28,670 nucleotides of DNA from Stenotrophomonas maltophilia (GTDB taxonomy: Bacteria; Pseudomonadota; Gammaproteobacteria; Xanthomonadales; Xanthomonadaceae): the NCBI GenBank assembly GCA_002364755.1, contig DEZI01000014.1, forward strand, positions 1-28,670, given 5' to 3'. Every line of letters begins with the position of its first letter. Within the stretch, counting starts at the first letter, position 1. Made by a program: the position numbers and the translations under genes. Of this stretch, positions 14,932 to 23,136 are shown piece by piece. Below the pieces are notes generated by a model that saw nothing but the letters and a program-made list of their open reading frames with translations, was not told the origin of the DNA and did no database searches.

Positions 14932-16535
14932 AGGCCTTCTCCGCGCTCTACCAGCGGCTGGACCGTAGCACGGCCACGCTGGACAAGCGCGCGGCCCTGG
15001 TCGACTACTTCGCCCACGCCGGCGCGCATGACGCGGCCTGGGCGCTGTTCCTGCTCAGTGGCGGCAAGGTCGGCGGCGCACGCCGCAAGATCGCTGCCAG
15101 CGGCGAGCTGCGCGCCTGGGTGAGCGAGGAGTCGGGCCTGCCGGCGTGGCTGGTCGAGGACAGCTACGCGCAGGTCGGCGACCTGGCCGAAACGCTGACC
15201 CTGCTGCTGGATGATCCGGCGCAGCGAGCACCGGATCGCCCGCTGGCCGACTGGATCGAACAGCATCTGCTGGCCGTGGCCAACCAGCCGGAGGACGTGC
15301 GCCGTGCCGCCGTAGTGGCCGGCTGGCGGCAACTGCCGGCCGGCGAACGCCTGGTGTTCAACAAGCTGCTGACCGGCGCGCTGCGCGTCGGTGTTTCGCA
15401 GCGGCTGGTGCAGCAGGCACTGGCCGAATGGTCGGGCCTGGACATCGCCCGCATCGCCCAGCGCATGCTCGGTGAGTGGGTGCCCACGCCGGGCCTGCTG
15501 GCGCAACTCCTGTCGCCGGAGGAACTGCCGCTGGACCGCCAGCAGCCTTACCCGTTCTTCCTTGCCTCGCCGCTGGAGGGTGAGCCACAGGAACGCCTGG
15601 GTGCGATCGACGACTGGCTGCTGGAATGGAAGTGGGATGGCATCCGCCTGCAGCTGCTGCGCCGCCAGGGTGAAGTGGCTTTGTGGTCGCGCGGCGAGGA
15701 GCGGCTGGACGGACGCTTCCCCGAGATCGAACAGGCGGCGGCGGCGCTGCCCGACGGCTGCGTGATCGATGGCGAGCTGCTGGCCTGGGATGAGGCCGAC
15801 GACGCGCCACGCGCGTTCACTGCGCTGCAGACGCGCATCCAGCGCCGCAAGCCCGGTGCAGCGACGCTGCGCAACACGCCGGTGCGCGTGCTCGCCTACG
15901 ACCTGCTGGAACGCGATGGCCAGGATCTGCGCGAACTGCCGCTGCAGCAGCGGCGCGCGCAGCTGGCCGAACTGATCGGCGCGCTCGGCGACGCACGCAT
16001 CCAGCTGTCGCCCGACGTGCACGCCAACGATTGGGCACACGCTGCGCACCTGCGCGAAGCATCGCGCGAGCGCGGTGTCGAAGGGCTGATGCTCAAGCGC
16101 CGTGATTCGATCTACCAGGCCGGGCGCCGCCGCGGCGACTGGTGGAAGTGGAAGGTCGACCCGCTGACCATCGACGCCGTGCTGCTGTATGCGCAGGCCG
16201 GCCACGGCAGGCGCAGCACGCTGTATACCGACTACACCTTCGGCGTCTGGGACGGCGACACCCTGGTGCCGGTGGCCAAGGCCTATTCCGGGCTGGACGA
16301 CAAGGAGATCCTTGCGTTGGACCGCTGGATCCGCGCCAATACCCGCGAACGCTTCGGCCCCGTGCGCAGCGTGCGCGGCGAACAGGTATTCGAGCTCGGC
16401 TTCGAGGCGGTCAACCGCAGCGCGCGGCACAAGTCCGGCATCGCCGTGCGCTTCCCGCGCATCCTGCGCTGGCGCCAGGACAAGCCGGCCAGCGAAGCCG
16501 ACCAGCTGGCGACCCTGCAGGCCCTGGCGCGATGA
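14928..16535 (+). CDS. ATP-dependent DNA ligase, ligase-operon type
   Basis: This 535-residue protein has an N-terminal DNA-binding helical domain (about residues 1-200), the nucleotidyltransferase motif EWKWDGIR with AMP-accepting Lys235, motif III-IV region CVIDGELLAW, motif IV EGLMLKRRDS, and motif V DWWKWKVDP. A C-terminal OB-fold domain follows (residues about 410-535). It seals DNA nicks using ATP, and is separate from the NAD-dependent LigA used in replication. Its N-terminal domain is of the archaeal/eukaryotic Lig1 type. It starts within the exonuclease stop (ATGA) behind GCGAGGA, and its last bases overlap the helicase start (ATGA again), so the genes form one tightly coupled operon. 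Confidence 0.94.
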   Translation: MKAFSALYQRLDRSTATLDKRAALVDYFAHAGAHDAAWALFLLSGGKVGGARRKIAASGELRAWVSEESGLPAWLVEDSYAQVGDLAETLTLLLDDPAQRAPDRPLADWIEQHLLAVANQPEDVRRAAVVAGWRQLPAGERLVFNKLLTGALRVGVSQRLVQQALAEWSGLDIARIAQRMLGEWVPTPGLLAQLLSPEELPLDRQQPYPFFLASPLEGEPQERLGAIDDWLLEWKWDGIRLQLLRRQGEVALWSRGEERLDGRFPEIEQAAAALPDGCVIDGELLAWDEADDAPRAFTALQTRIQRRKPGAATLRNTPVRVLAYDLLERDGQDLRELPLQQRRAQLAELIGALGDARIQLSPDVHANDWAHAAHLREASRERGVEGLMLKRRDSIYQAGRRRGDWWKWKVDPLTIDAVLLYAQAGHGRRSTLYTDYTFGVWDGDTLVPVAKAYSGLDDKEILALDRWIRANTRERFGPVRSVRGEQVFELGFEAVNRSARHKSGIAVRFPRILRWRQDKPASEADQLATLQALAR

Positions 16536-18994
16536 CCCGACGCAGCGATGCACTGCAGCGGCTGCAGGCCTGGTTCAGCCGCCGTGGCTGGAAACCCCTG
16601 CCGTTCCAGCGCGCGATGTGGCGCCACTACCTGGCGGGCAGTTCGGGCCTGCTGCACACCCCGACCGGCAGCGGCAAGACGCTGGCCATGTTCGGCGGAC
16701 CGCTGCTGCAGGCGATGATCGATCCGCTGCCGGCGCCGCCGCGGGCCAATGCAGTACGCCCGCTGCAGGTGTTGTGGGTGACGCCGCTGCGGGCGCTCGC
16801 CAGTGATACCGCGCGGGCCCTGCAGGCGCCGATCGAGGGCCTGGGCCTGGGCTGGAAGGTCGGCCTGCGCAGTGGCGACGCCAGCAGCCGCGACCGTCGT
16901 CTCGCCCGTGAGGGCCGCATCGATGTGCTGGTGACCACGCCCGAGTCGTTGGCCCTGCTGCTCAGCTACCCCGACACGCTGGAGCGCATGCGCCAGCTGC
17001 GCTGCGTGGTGGTGGACGAATGGCACGAACTGATGGGCAACAAGCGCGGTGTGCTGCTGCAGTTGAACCTCGCGCTGCTGCGCGATACCGCACCGGCGCT
17101 GCAGCTGTGGGGCCTGTCGGCCACGCTGGGCAACCTGCCGCAGGCGCGCGACGTGCTGCTGCCCGGCATGGCCGACACGGTGCAGGTGGAAGGCGCACGA
17201 CAACGCCCCGTGGCGATCAGCAGCCTGCTGCCTGCCAGCGGCGAGCGCTTCCCCTGGGCCGGGCATCTCGGCCTGGGCCAGTTGTCGCGCGTACTCGATG
17301 CACTGATGTCCGCGCGCAGCAGCCTGCTGTTCACCAACACGCGCGCGCAGGCCGAACTGTGGCACCAGGCGCTGGCCGCGGTCTGGCCGGAAGACGCGCA
17401 GACGCTGGCCCTGCACCATGGCTCGCTCGACGCAGGCCTGCGCCAGCAGGTGGAAGACGGCCTGCGCGCCGGCACGCTGCGCTGCGTAGTGGCCACCTCC
17501 AGCCTCGACCTCGGCGTGGACTTCCCCGAAGTGGACCAGGTGCTGCAGCTGGGCAGCCCGAAGGGCGTGGCGCGCCTGCGCCAGCGTGCGGGGCGCGCGC
17601 GGCATCGGCCCGGGGCAAGTGGCAGCGTGCTGTGCGTGCCCACCCATGCACTGGAGCTGGCCGAGTACGCCGCCGTGCGGCGGGCCCTGCGCGAAGGCAT
17701 CACCGAACCGCGCACGCCGCCCACGCTGTCGCTGGACGTGCTGGCCCAGCATGCGGTCAGCCGTGCGCTGGCCGGTGGCTTCAACGCCGATGCGCTGCTC
17801 GCGCAGGTACGGCGCACGCATGCGTTCGCCGCGCTGCAGGACACGCAGTGGCAGGACGTGCTCGCGTTCATCGTGCAGGGTGGCCGCGCTTTGGCGCAGT
17901 ACCCCGAGTACCACAAAGTGGTGCTGGACGACGATGGCCGGTACCGCATGCATGATCGCCGCCAGGCGCTGCGCCACCGGCTGTCGATCGGCACCATCAG
18001 CAGCGATGGCAGCGTGCGCGTGCAGTTCCTGCGCGGCGGTGGTCTCGGCGCGGTGGAGGAACAGTTCGCCAGCCGCCTGCGCCGCGGTGATCGTTTCCAG
18101 TTCGCCGGCCGCCTGCTGGAGCTGGTGCAGCTCCGCGACATGACCGCCTACGTGCGCCTGGCACGCGGCAGCGGCAGTGGCGTGGTGCCGCGCTGGCAGG
18201 GGGGCCAGCTGCCGTTGTCGCTGGCATTGGGGCGCGAGCTGGAAGCGGTGCTGTCCGGTGCTGACAACAGCGCCGAGGCGCGCTGGCTGGCGCCGCTGCT
18301 TGGCCTGCAGGATGACCTGTCGGAACGACCCGCGCCTTCGCGGCTGCTGCTGGAAGATGTGCGCCGTCGCGAAGGCCAGTTCCTGTTCGTCTATCCCTTT
18401 GCCGGCCGCCACGTGCACGAGGCGCTGGCGGCACTGCTGTCGCTGCGCTGTACGCGCCTGCAGCGCAACAGCATCGGCTATGCGGTCAATGACCACGGCC
18501 TGGTGCTGGCGCCGGCAGAACCCATCGAACGCGATGCAGCGGCGTGGCAGACGGTTTTCGATCCGGCCGACCTGCTCGACGATCTGCGCGCTGCAGTGAA
18601 CCTTGGCGAACTGGCACGACGGCAGTTCCGTGGCATCGCCCGCGTCGCCGGCCTGCTGGTCCCGAGCCTGCCCGGAGGCATGCCGCGCTCGCTGCGCCAG
18701 CTGCAGGCATCGGCGGGCCTGCTGTACGACGTGCTGCGCGAACACGACCCCGACCACCTGCTGCTGGCGCAGGCCGAGCATGAGGTTCTCACCGATGCAC
18801 TCGACCTGCCCGGCCTGCAGCAGGCGTTGCAGCACATCGCCACCCAATCGGTGTCACTGCAGCGGCCACCCACGCTGACACCGCTGGGTTTCCCGCTGTG
18901 GGCCGAGCGCCTGCGCGGGCAGTTCAGCAATGAAGACTGGCGCACCCGCGTACAGCGCGCAGCACAGCAGCTGGAGCGCCGCCATGGCCACTGA
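16532..18994 (+). CDS. Ligase-associated Lhr-type DEXH helicase
   Basis: This 820-residue protein contains the Walker A motif TPTGSGKT (residues 43-50), the DEWH box (162-165), SAT in WGLSATLG, and motif VI QRAGRARHRPG. The C-terminal half matches the Lhr-Core layout, with a winged-helix and a core domain following the two RecA domains. Such proteins are 3'-to-5' helicases able to unwind RNA:DNA hybrids (known for the mycobacterial and Pseudomonas members). The length fits Lhr-Core rather than full Lhr (about 1,500 residues). The ATG at 16532 overlaps the ligase stop. The 11-bp overlap with pdeM at its end supports translational coupling. Confidence 0.94.
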   Translation: MTRRSDALQRLQAWFSRRGWKPLPFQRAMWRHYLAGSSGLLHTPTGSGKTLAMFGGPLLQAMIDPLPAPPRANAVRPLQVLWVTPLRALASDTARALQAPIEGLGLGWKVGLRSGDASSRDRRLAREGRIDVLVTTPESLALLLSYPDTLERMRQLRCVVVDEWHELMGNKRGVLLQLNLALLRDTAPALQLWGLSATLGNLPQARDVLLPGMADTVQVEGARQRPVAISSLLPASGERFPWAGHLGLGQLSRVLDALMSARSSLLFTNTRAQAELWHQALAAVWPEDAQTLALHHGSLDAGLRQQVEDGLRAGTLRCVVATSSLDLGVDFPEVDQVLQLGSPKGVARLRQRAGRARHRPGASGSVLCVPTHALELAEYAAVRRALREGITEPRTPPTLSLDVLAQHAVSRALAGGFNADALLAQVRRTHAFAALQDTQWQDVLAFIVQGGRALAQYPEYHKVVLDDDGRYRMHDRRQALRHRLSIGTISSDGSVRVQFLRGGGLGAVEEQFASRLRRGDRFQFAGRLLELVQLRDMTAYVRLARGSGSGVVPRWQGGQLPLSLALGRELEAVLSGADNSAEARWLAPLLGLQDDLSERPAPSRLLLEDVRRREGQFLFVYPFAGRHVHEALAALLSLRCTRLQRNSIGYAVNDHGLVLAPAEPIERDAAAWQTVFDPADLLDDLRAAVNLGELARRQFRGIARVAGLLVPSLPGGMPRSLRQLQASAGLLYDVLREHDPDHLLLAQAEHEVLTDALDLPGLQQALQHIATQSVSLQRPPTLTPLGFPLWAERLRGQFSNEDWRTRVQRAAQQLERRHGH

Positions 18995-19625
18995 ATTGGC
19001 GGTGCAGCTGGGCGGCGAACCGATGTGCCTGCTCGGCGGACGCGCAGTGTGGTGGCCGGCACGCCACGCGCTGCTGATCGCCGACCTGCACCTGGGCAAG
19101 GCCGATGTGTTCCGTCGCGCCGGCATCGCCCTGCCCAGCGGCGGCACCGACGGCGACCTGCAACGCCTGCAGGCGCTGGTGCGGCAGCATGCATGCCGCG
19201 AACTGTGGATCCTCGGCGACATCCTGCACGGGCCGGCGCACCGCGCGGCCTGGCATAGGCAATGGCTGGGCTGGCGCGAGCAGCATGCTGCGCTGGACGT
19301 ACACGTGGTGCGCGGCAACCATGACCGTCAGCTGCCGCATGCGGCGCTGCAGGTGCAGATCCACGACGACCTGCGGCTGGGACCGTTCCTGCTCTGTCAC
19401 GAGCCGCGACAGGTCGACGATGCCCATGTGATCGCTGGCCACGTGCATCCGCAGGTGGCCTTGCCGGCTTTGCGGCGGCGCTTTCCTGCATTCTGGCTGC
19501 GGCAGGCACAGACGGTGCTGCCCGCGTTTTCGGCATTCACCGCCGGCGTAGTGCCACCACGGCGAAGCGGCGAACAATGGATCGCCTGCGCGGACAACCA
19601 ACTGGTCGCGCTGCCCGTGCGGTGA
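18984..19625 (+). CDS. pdeM: Ligase-associated metallophosphoesterase PdeM
   Basis: This 213-residue protein has the calcineurin-like metallophosphoesterase motifs in order: ADLHLGK (Asp34, His36), LGDILHG (Gly78-Asp79), GNHD (residues 111-114), CHEP, and GHVHP. It belongs to the two-metal phosphoesterases found beside the exonuclease, ligase and Lhr helicase genes, as in P. putida where the MPE enzyme of that operon is a manganese-dependent phosphodiesterase. It probably processes nucleic-acid ends. The ATG at 18984 lies inside the helicase gene, overlapping it by 11 bp. It is the last gene of the operon; the convergent small ORF ends 27 bp further on, and no clear terminator separates them. 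Confidence 0.92.
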   Translation: MATELAVQLGGEPMCLLGGRAVWWPARHALLIADLHLGKADVFRRAGIALPSGGTDGDLQRLQALVRQHACRELWILGDILHGPAHRAAWHRQWLGWREQHAALDVHVVRGNHDRQLPHAALQVQIHDDLRLGPFLLCHEPRQVDDAHVIAGHVHPQVALPALRRRFPAFWLRQAQTVLPAFSAFTAGVVPPRRSGEQWIACADNQLVALPVR

Positions 19626-19652
19626 CGACGGGCGGACGGACCTGCGCCGGGT

Positions 19653-19922
19653 TCAGGCCGGGCGCGCGAGCAGTTCCGGCATTACCCGGAAATCGGCGCT
19701 GCGTTCATTGCTGTGCCGTGGCAGGGCCTGGATGGCGACCAGCATTTCCCGCGCGCAGGTACGGATGCGCGCGTGGTGCGCTGGTGCCGAATGGCTGATC
19801 AGGCTGCCCACATGGAACTCGAACACATCTTCCAGGACGTCCGGCTGGTCCTCGTGCAGCATCTGCAGCAGGCCCCTCAGCTTGCAGATTTCCGATTCCA
19901 GCTCATCGACCGCGAACAACAT
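19653..19922 (-). CDS. Small protein of unknown function
   Basis: This 89-residue protein starts MLFAVDELESEICKLRGLLQ. The strongest evidence that it is real is the GAGGAGG ribosome site five bases before the ATG at 19920-19922, plus normal GC-rich codon use. The N-terminal half (residues 5-40) is acidic and helical, with Leu/Glu spacing compatible with a coiled coil. The C-terminal half is basic and contains HSAPAHHARIRTCAREMLVA. There is no signal peptide or membrane segment. I do not recognise a family. It is convergent with pdeM and lies downstream of the monooxygenase gene, with 177 bp between them in which I see no other feature. Confidence 0.65.
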   Translation of the reverse strand: MLFAVDELESEICKLRGLLQMLHEDQPDVLEDVFEFHVGSLISHSAPAHHARIRTCAREMLVAIQALPRHSNERSADFRVMPELLARPA

Positions 19923-20099
19923 GGCATCCTCCTCGAATACTGCGGCACATCCGGGCCGCAACAGGCCGCGACGGCAGTGCCGCCCGGCCACGCGCGATGT
20001 CTGATCACGGAAAGGAAAACGGGCGACGCGCCAATGGCGTGCTCCCCTCTTCTCGCATATCCGGGGTGAGGTGTTCGTTAATTGCCGTGACGACGCGGT

Positions 20100-21368
20100 T
20101 CAGGCACGCAGCGGAATCGGGCTGATCGCCAGGCGTGCAGGGGCCTGTGCAAGCGCCTCGATGAACGCCGGATCCAGCGCCATCGCACCGAGCCAGCCGT
20201 GCTGGGTGCCACTGAGTACGCGCAGCATATGGCCACGCCCGCCGGGCATGCGTCCCATCGGGCCGAGCAGCACATCGCGCGCCTTCGCCCACACATCGCG
20301 GTCGGACTGGAACAACGGGGTCAGCCAGCGGCTCCAGCGCTGGTAAACCGCCACGTGTGCGCGGCGCTGCGCCTGGTAGGCCAGCAGCGCCGCCTCGCCG
20401 CGGCCGTGCCTGCGCAGTGCATCGCGCAGCGCCAGCGCATCCAGCAGGGCCATGTTGACGCCCTGCCCCAGCTGCGGGCTCATCGCATGCGCGGCATCGC
20501 CGGCCAGCACCAGCCGGTCCTGGTGCCAGCGCTTCATCACCGCATCGCGGTAGACCGCCCGCGCCAGCTGGCCGGCGTTCTGCAGGTGGGCGAAACGTGC
20601 ACTGGCCTGTGGCCACAACGCGTGCAACTCTTCCAGCCACGGCGCCATGCCATCGGCCTGCCAGCGTTCGAAATCCGCGCGCGGCAGGCTCCAGAAAAAG
20701 CTCAGGCGCGGCGTGTTGTCGCCCGGCCGCGTGCCGACCGGCAGCAGCCCGATCATTTTGCGCGCGGCCACGTAGCGTTGGCGCAGCTCGCTGATGTGCG
20801 GCCAGTCTTCGGCCGGCAGCAGGCACCACAGCGCCCCCCACGGGTAGACCCGGTCCAGAGCGACGCCCTGCTCGACGCCGCCGCGCAGCGTGGACGCTGC
20901 ACCGTCTGCGGCCACCACGAGGTCGAACGGCCCGTGCTGGCGCCCCTCGCTGTCGCGCAGGCGCCCTTGTGTGACATCGACCGACACGATGGTGGTGCCG
21001 ACATGCAGCTGGCCGGCGCCGTCACGGGCCTGGTCGAGCAGCGAGAACAGCGCCCCGCGCTGCATGCCCAGCCCATGCAGGCGCGCATCCAGCCCGGCAT
21101 AGCCCATGTCCATCACCGCGCGCCCGCAAGGCGTATCCCCATACAACCGGTGCACCGGCGACGCATGCGCGCGCACCTCGTCCAGCAGGCCCATCTGCCA
21201 CAGCACCTGCAGGCCGCTGGGCTGCAGCAGGAAGCCAGCGCCTACCGGCCCCGGCGTCGGCACCCGTTCGAAGATCTCCACTTCGTGGCCATCGCGGGTG
21301 AGCAGGATGGCCAATGCCTGGCCGGCGGTGCCGTAGCCGATCACGGCGATGCGCAGTCGTTCCGTCAT
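20100..21368 (-). CDS. FAD-dependent monooxygenase (UbiH/PHBH-type fold)
   Basis: This 422-residue protein has the FAD dinucleotide motif GYGTAG (Gly11, Gly13, Gly16) with GHEVEIFER downstream, the DG motif VVAADGAAS, and the GD motif LAGDAAHAMSPQLGQG. This is the signature of class A flavin monooxygenases, which hydroxylate aromatic or related substrates with NAD(P)H and O2. The substrate cannot be read from the sequence, and the neighbours give no pathway. The C-terminal region is unassigned. The frame extends to 21404, but I chose the ATG at 21366-21368 (MTERLRIAVIGYG) because the first beta strand begins there. Ribosome site: GCAGGC is weak. The cold-shock terminator lies just upstream. 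Confidence 0.87.
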   Translation of the reverse strand: MTERLRIAVIGYGTAGQALAILLTRDGHEVEIFERVPTPGPVGAGFLLQPSGLQVLWQMGLLDEVRAHASPVHRLYGDTPCGRAVMDMGYAGLDARLHGLGMQRGALFSLLDQARDGAGQLHVGTTIVSVDVTQGRLRDSEGRQHGPFDLVVAADGAASTLRGGVEQGVALDRVYPWGALWCLLPAEDWPHISELRQRYVAARKMIGLLPVGTRPGDNTPRLSFFWSLPRADFERWQADGMAPWLEELHALWPQASARFAHLQNAGQLARAVYRDAVMKRWHQDRLVLAGDAAHAMSPQLGQGVNMALLDALALRDALRRHGRGEAALLAYQAQRRAHVAVYQRWSRWLTPLFQSDRDVWAKARDVLLGPMGRMPGGRGHMLRVLSGTQHGWLGAMALDPAFIEALAQAPARLAISPIPLRA

Positions 21369-21406
21369 GCCTGCATTGTGCCCGCCAGCCGATGCCGTGC
21401 GCAAAA

Positions 21407-21430
21407 AAAACCCCGCCGTAGCGGGGTTTT
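21407..21430 (-). terminator. Rho-independent terminator of the cold-shock gene
   Basis: Read on the minus strand: AAAACCCCGC, loop TACG, GCGGGGTTTT, continuing into a run of eight T. It begins 20 nt after the stop codon of the cold-shock gene. Confidence 0.93.
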
Positions 21431-21449
21431 CAACGCACTGTCGAGTGGA

Positions 21450-21656
21450 TCACTCGGCCGGCGTGATGTTCGAAGCCTGGGCGCCCTTCGGGCCCTGGGT
21501 CACGTCATAAGTGACACGCTGGCCTTCCTGCAGGCTGCGGAAGCCCTTGGAGTTGATGGCGGAGAAGTGCGCGAACACGTCGGCGCTGCCATCCTCCGGC
21601 GAGATGAAGCCAAATCCCTTGGCGTCGTTGAACCACTTGACGGTACCGTTCGGCAT
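21450..21656 (-). CDS. Cold-shock protein (CspA family)
   Basis: This 68-residue protein has the cold-shock domain and both RNA-binding motifs, KGFGFI (RNP1) and DVFAHF (RNP2), after the usual opening MPNGTVKWFN. CspA-family proteins bind single-stranded RNA and DNA and act as RNA chaperones; some are cold-induced, others constitutive, and the sequence does not decide this. The ATG at 21654-21656 gives a family-standard length, while the longer frame extending to 21743 would be unusual. AAAGG lies about 13 bases before the ATG, a long spacing. It follows the phosphorylase gene on the same strand after an 87-bp gap, which probably holds its own leader or promoter, and is closed by a strong terminator. 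Confidence 0.95.
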   Translation of the reverse strand: MPNGTVKWFNDAKGFGFISPEDGSADVFAHFSAINSKGFRSLQEGQRVTYDVTQGPKGAQASNITPAE

Positions 21657-21743
21657 GTTAATGCGAGACCTTTGCAATGAATGGGTGGTGTACGCTGAAC
21701 CCGCGTACCGGCTGAGTATGCAAAGCTTGCCCGAGGATGACAA

Positions 21744-22490
21744 TCACCCCCTCGCCAATTCGCCGACCAGTTCCGGAAGTCCGTTGCTGGCGGCCTGCAC
21801 GTTGGCCAGCACTTCGGCCATGGTGATCTCCTCGCCGTCACCGCAGCCTGCGGCCCAGTTCGCCACGATCGCCAGGCAGGCGTAATCCAGCCCCAGCTCC
21901 CGTGCCAGCGCCGCTTCCGGCATGCCGGTCATGCCCACCAGGTCGCAGCCGTCACGGCGCATGCGGGCGATTTCGGCGATGGTTTCAAGGCGCGGGCCCT
22001 GGGTGGCGCCGTAGCAGCCGCCATCGTGCACCTTCACCCCGGTCACCTTTGCCGCAGCCAGGATTTTGCTGCGCAGCATCGGCGTGTAGGGGTGGCCGAA
22101 GTCCACGTGCACCACGTCGGTGCCCTCTTCCTCGCAGATGGTGCTGATCCGGCCCCAGGTGTAATCGATGATCTGGTCCGGGCAGGCCAGCACGCGCGGA
22201 CCGAAATCGTCACCGATGCCGCCCACCGTATTCAGCGCCAGCACCCGCTGCGCACCGAGCTGCTGCAGCGCAGCCAGGTTGGCGCGGTAGTTGATCTTGT
22301 GCGGCGGCAGCGAATGGCCCTCGCCATGGCGCGCCAGGAAGGCCACGCGGTTGCCGAGCAGCGTGCCCACGCGCACCGGGCCGGACGGACGGCCGAAACG
22401 GGTTTCGACCTCGTGCGTCTGCACGTCGTCGAGCTTGGCCAGGTTGTAGACACCGGTGCCGCCAATCACGGCCAGGGCGATCTGTTGCAT
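21744..22490 (-). CDS. S-methyl-5'-thioinosine / thioadenosine phosphorylase
   Basis: This 248-residue protein belongs to the MTAP/PNP class II nucleoside phosphorylases: AVIGGTGVY (7-15), RHGEGHSLPPHKINYRAN (54-71), GPRLET (165-170) and GMTGMPEAALARELG (186-200). MTAP enzymes use two Asp residues in the base-binding loop to hold adenine; the matching loop here is VANWAAG, with Asn211 and Ala213 in those places. Asn is a feature of 6-oxopurine enzymes such as the P. aeruginosa methylthioinosine phosphorylase, so hypoxanthine release is likely (inference). The ATG at 22488-22490 (MQQIALAV) has GGAG eight bases upstream; a TTG at 22514 gives a less likely longer start. A hairpin and 91 bp separate it from the HGPRT gene. 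Confidence 0.9.
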   Translation of the reverse strand: MQQIALAVIGGTGVYNLAKLDDVQTHEVETRFGRPSGPVRVGTLLGNRVAFLARHGEGHSLPPHKINYRANLAALQQLGAQRVLALNTVGGIGDDFGPRVLACPDQIIDYTWGRISTICEEEGTDVVHVDFGHPYTPMLRSKILAAAKVTGVKVHDGGCYGATQGPRLETIAEIARMRRDGCDLVGMTGMPEAALARELGLDYACLAIVANWAAGCGDGEEITMAEVLANVQAASNGLPELVGELARG

Positions 22491-22507
22491 GCAATGCACT
22501 CCAGGAA

Positions 22508-22539
22508 AAGACAAACGCCGGCACCCGAAGATGCCGGCG
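22508..22539 (-). terminator. Probable terminator after the HGPRT gene
   Basis: On the minus strand a perfect 8-bp stem (CGCCGGCA, loop TCTTCGGG, TGCCGGCG) is followed by TTTGTCTTTT. It starts 43 nt after the HGPRT stop and ends just before the phosphorylase ribosome site, so it could also pause transcription between the two genes. Confidence 0.6.
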
Positions 22540-22541
22540 CG

Positions 22542-22564
22542 GGACAGGACAGGACAAGGACAGG
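22542..22564. repeat. Short tandem GGACA repeat
   Basis: Plus-strand GGACAGGACAGGACAAGGAC with a further AGG gives four near-copies of a 5-6-nt GGACA(G/A) unit between the hairpin and the HGPRT stop. It is non-coding and a possible site of slippage. Confidence 0.6.
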
Positions 22565-22581
22565 CCGCGAACGGCCAGCCT

Positions 22582-23136
22582 TTATTCCTTCATCGCGTAG
22601 ATGGCCGGTACGCAGCGCAGGGTTTCGTTGACGTCCATGCCGAAGCCGAAGACATAACGGTCAGGCAGCTCGATGCCGGCGTAGTCAGCGGTGACGTCCG
22701 GCAGGCCGCGGTCGTGCTTCTTCACGGTCATCGCCGCGATGCGCACGTCGGTGGCGCCCTGTTCCAGGCACCAGGTGCGCACGCCCTGCAGGGTGTAGCC
22801 CTCGTCGAGGATGTCATCGACCAGCAGCACGCGGCGCCCGAACAGCGCGGTGGCCGGCTTGTGCTTCCACACCAGGTCGCCGCCGGTGGTTTCACCGCGG
22901 TAACGGGTGGCGTGCAGGTAATCGAACTGCACGTCCTGGCCACGCGCGCCCAGCTCCAGCGCCAGCTGGCCGGCGAACGGCAGCGCACCGTGCATGATGG
23001 ACAGGAACAGCGGGACCTCGCCCTCGTAGTCGCGTGCGATCGCGTCGGCGATGCTGGCGATGGCCTTGTCGATGGTGGGACGGTCGACCAGCAGGTCGGC
23101 CTGGGCCAGGGCCTGGGAAATGGTGAGGTTCGGCAT
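22582..23136 (-). CDS. hpt: Hypoxanthine-guanine phosphoribosyltransferase
   Basis: This 184-residue protein has the type I phosphoribosyltransferase PRPP loop VLLVDDILDEGYTL at residues 103-116 and the family segment IMHGALPFAG near 48-56. It converts hypoxanthine or guanine plus PRPP into IMP or GMP in purine salvage. There is no signal peptide, so it is cytoplasmic. The start codon overlaps the NagZ stop (TGATG), so its translation should be coupled to NagZ. The MTI/MTA phosphorylase gene lies downstream on the same strand, and its product hypoxanthine would be a substrate here if that enzyme prefers 6-oxopurines. Confidence 0.93.
   Translation of the reverse strand: MPNLTISQALAQADLLVDRPTIDKAIASIADAIARDYEGEVPLFLSIMHGALPFAGQLALELGARGQDVQFDYLHATRYRGETTGGDLVWKHKPATALFGRRVLLVDDILDEGYTLQGVRTWCLEQGATDVRIAAMTVKKHDRGLPDVTADYAGIELPDRYVFGFGMDVNETLRCVPAIYAMKE

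Noticed and set aside
14454..16553. Minus-strand ORF of 699 codons opposite the ligase gene
   Set aside because: Antisense to a gene with complete ligase motifs; no recognisable domain.
16283..18847. Minus-strand ORF of 854 codons opposite the helicase gene
   Set aside because: Gln/His/Ala/Arg-rich antisense shadow; the opposite strand has a full helicase motif set.
21657..21743. Consensus promoter for the cold-shock gene
   Set aside because: No -35/-10 pair with 16-18 nt spacing could be found; a promoter is probable but cannot be placed.
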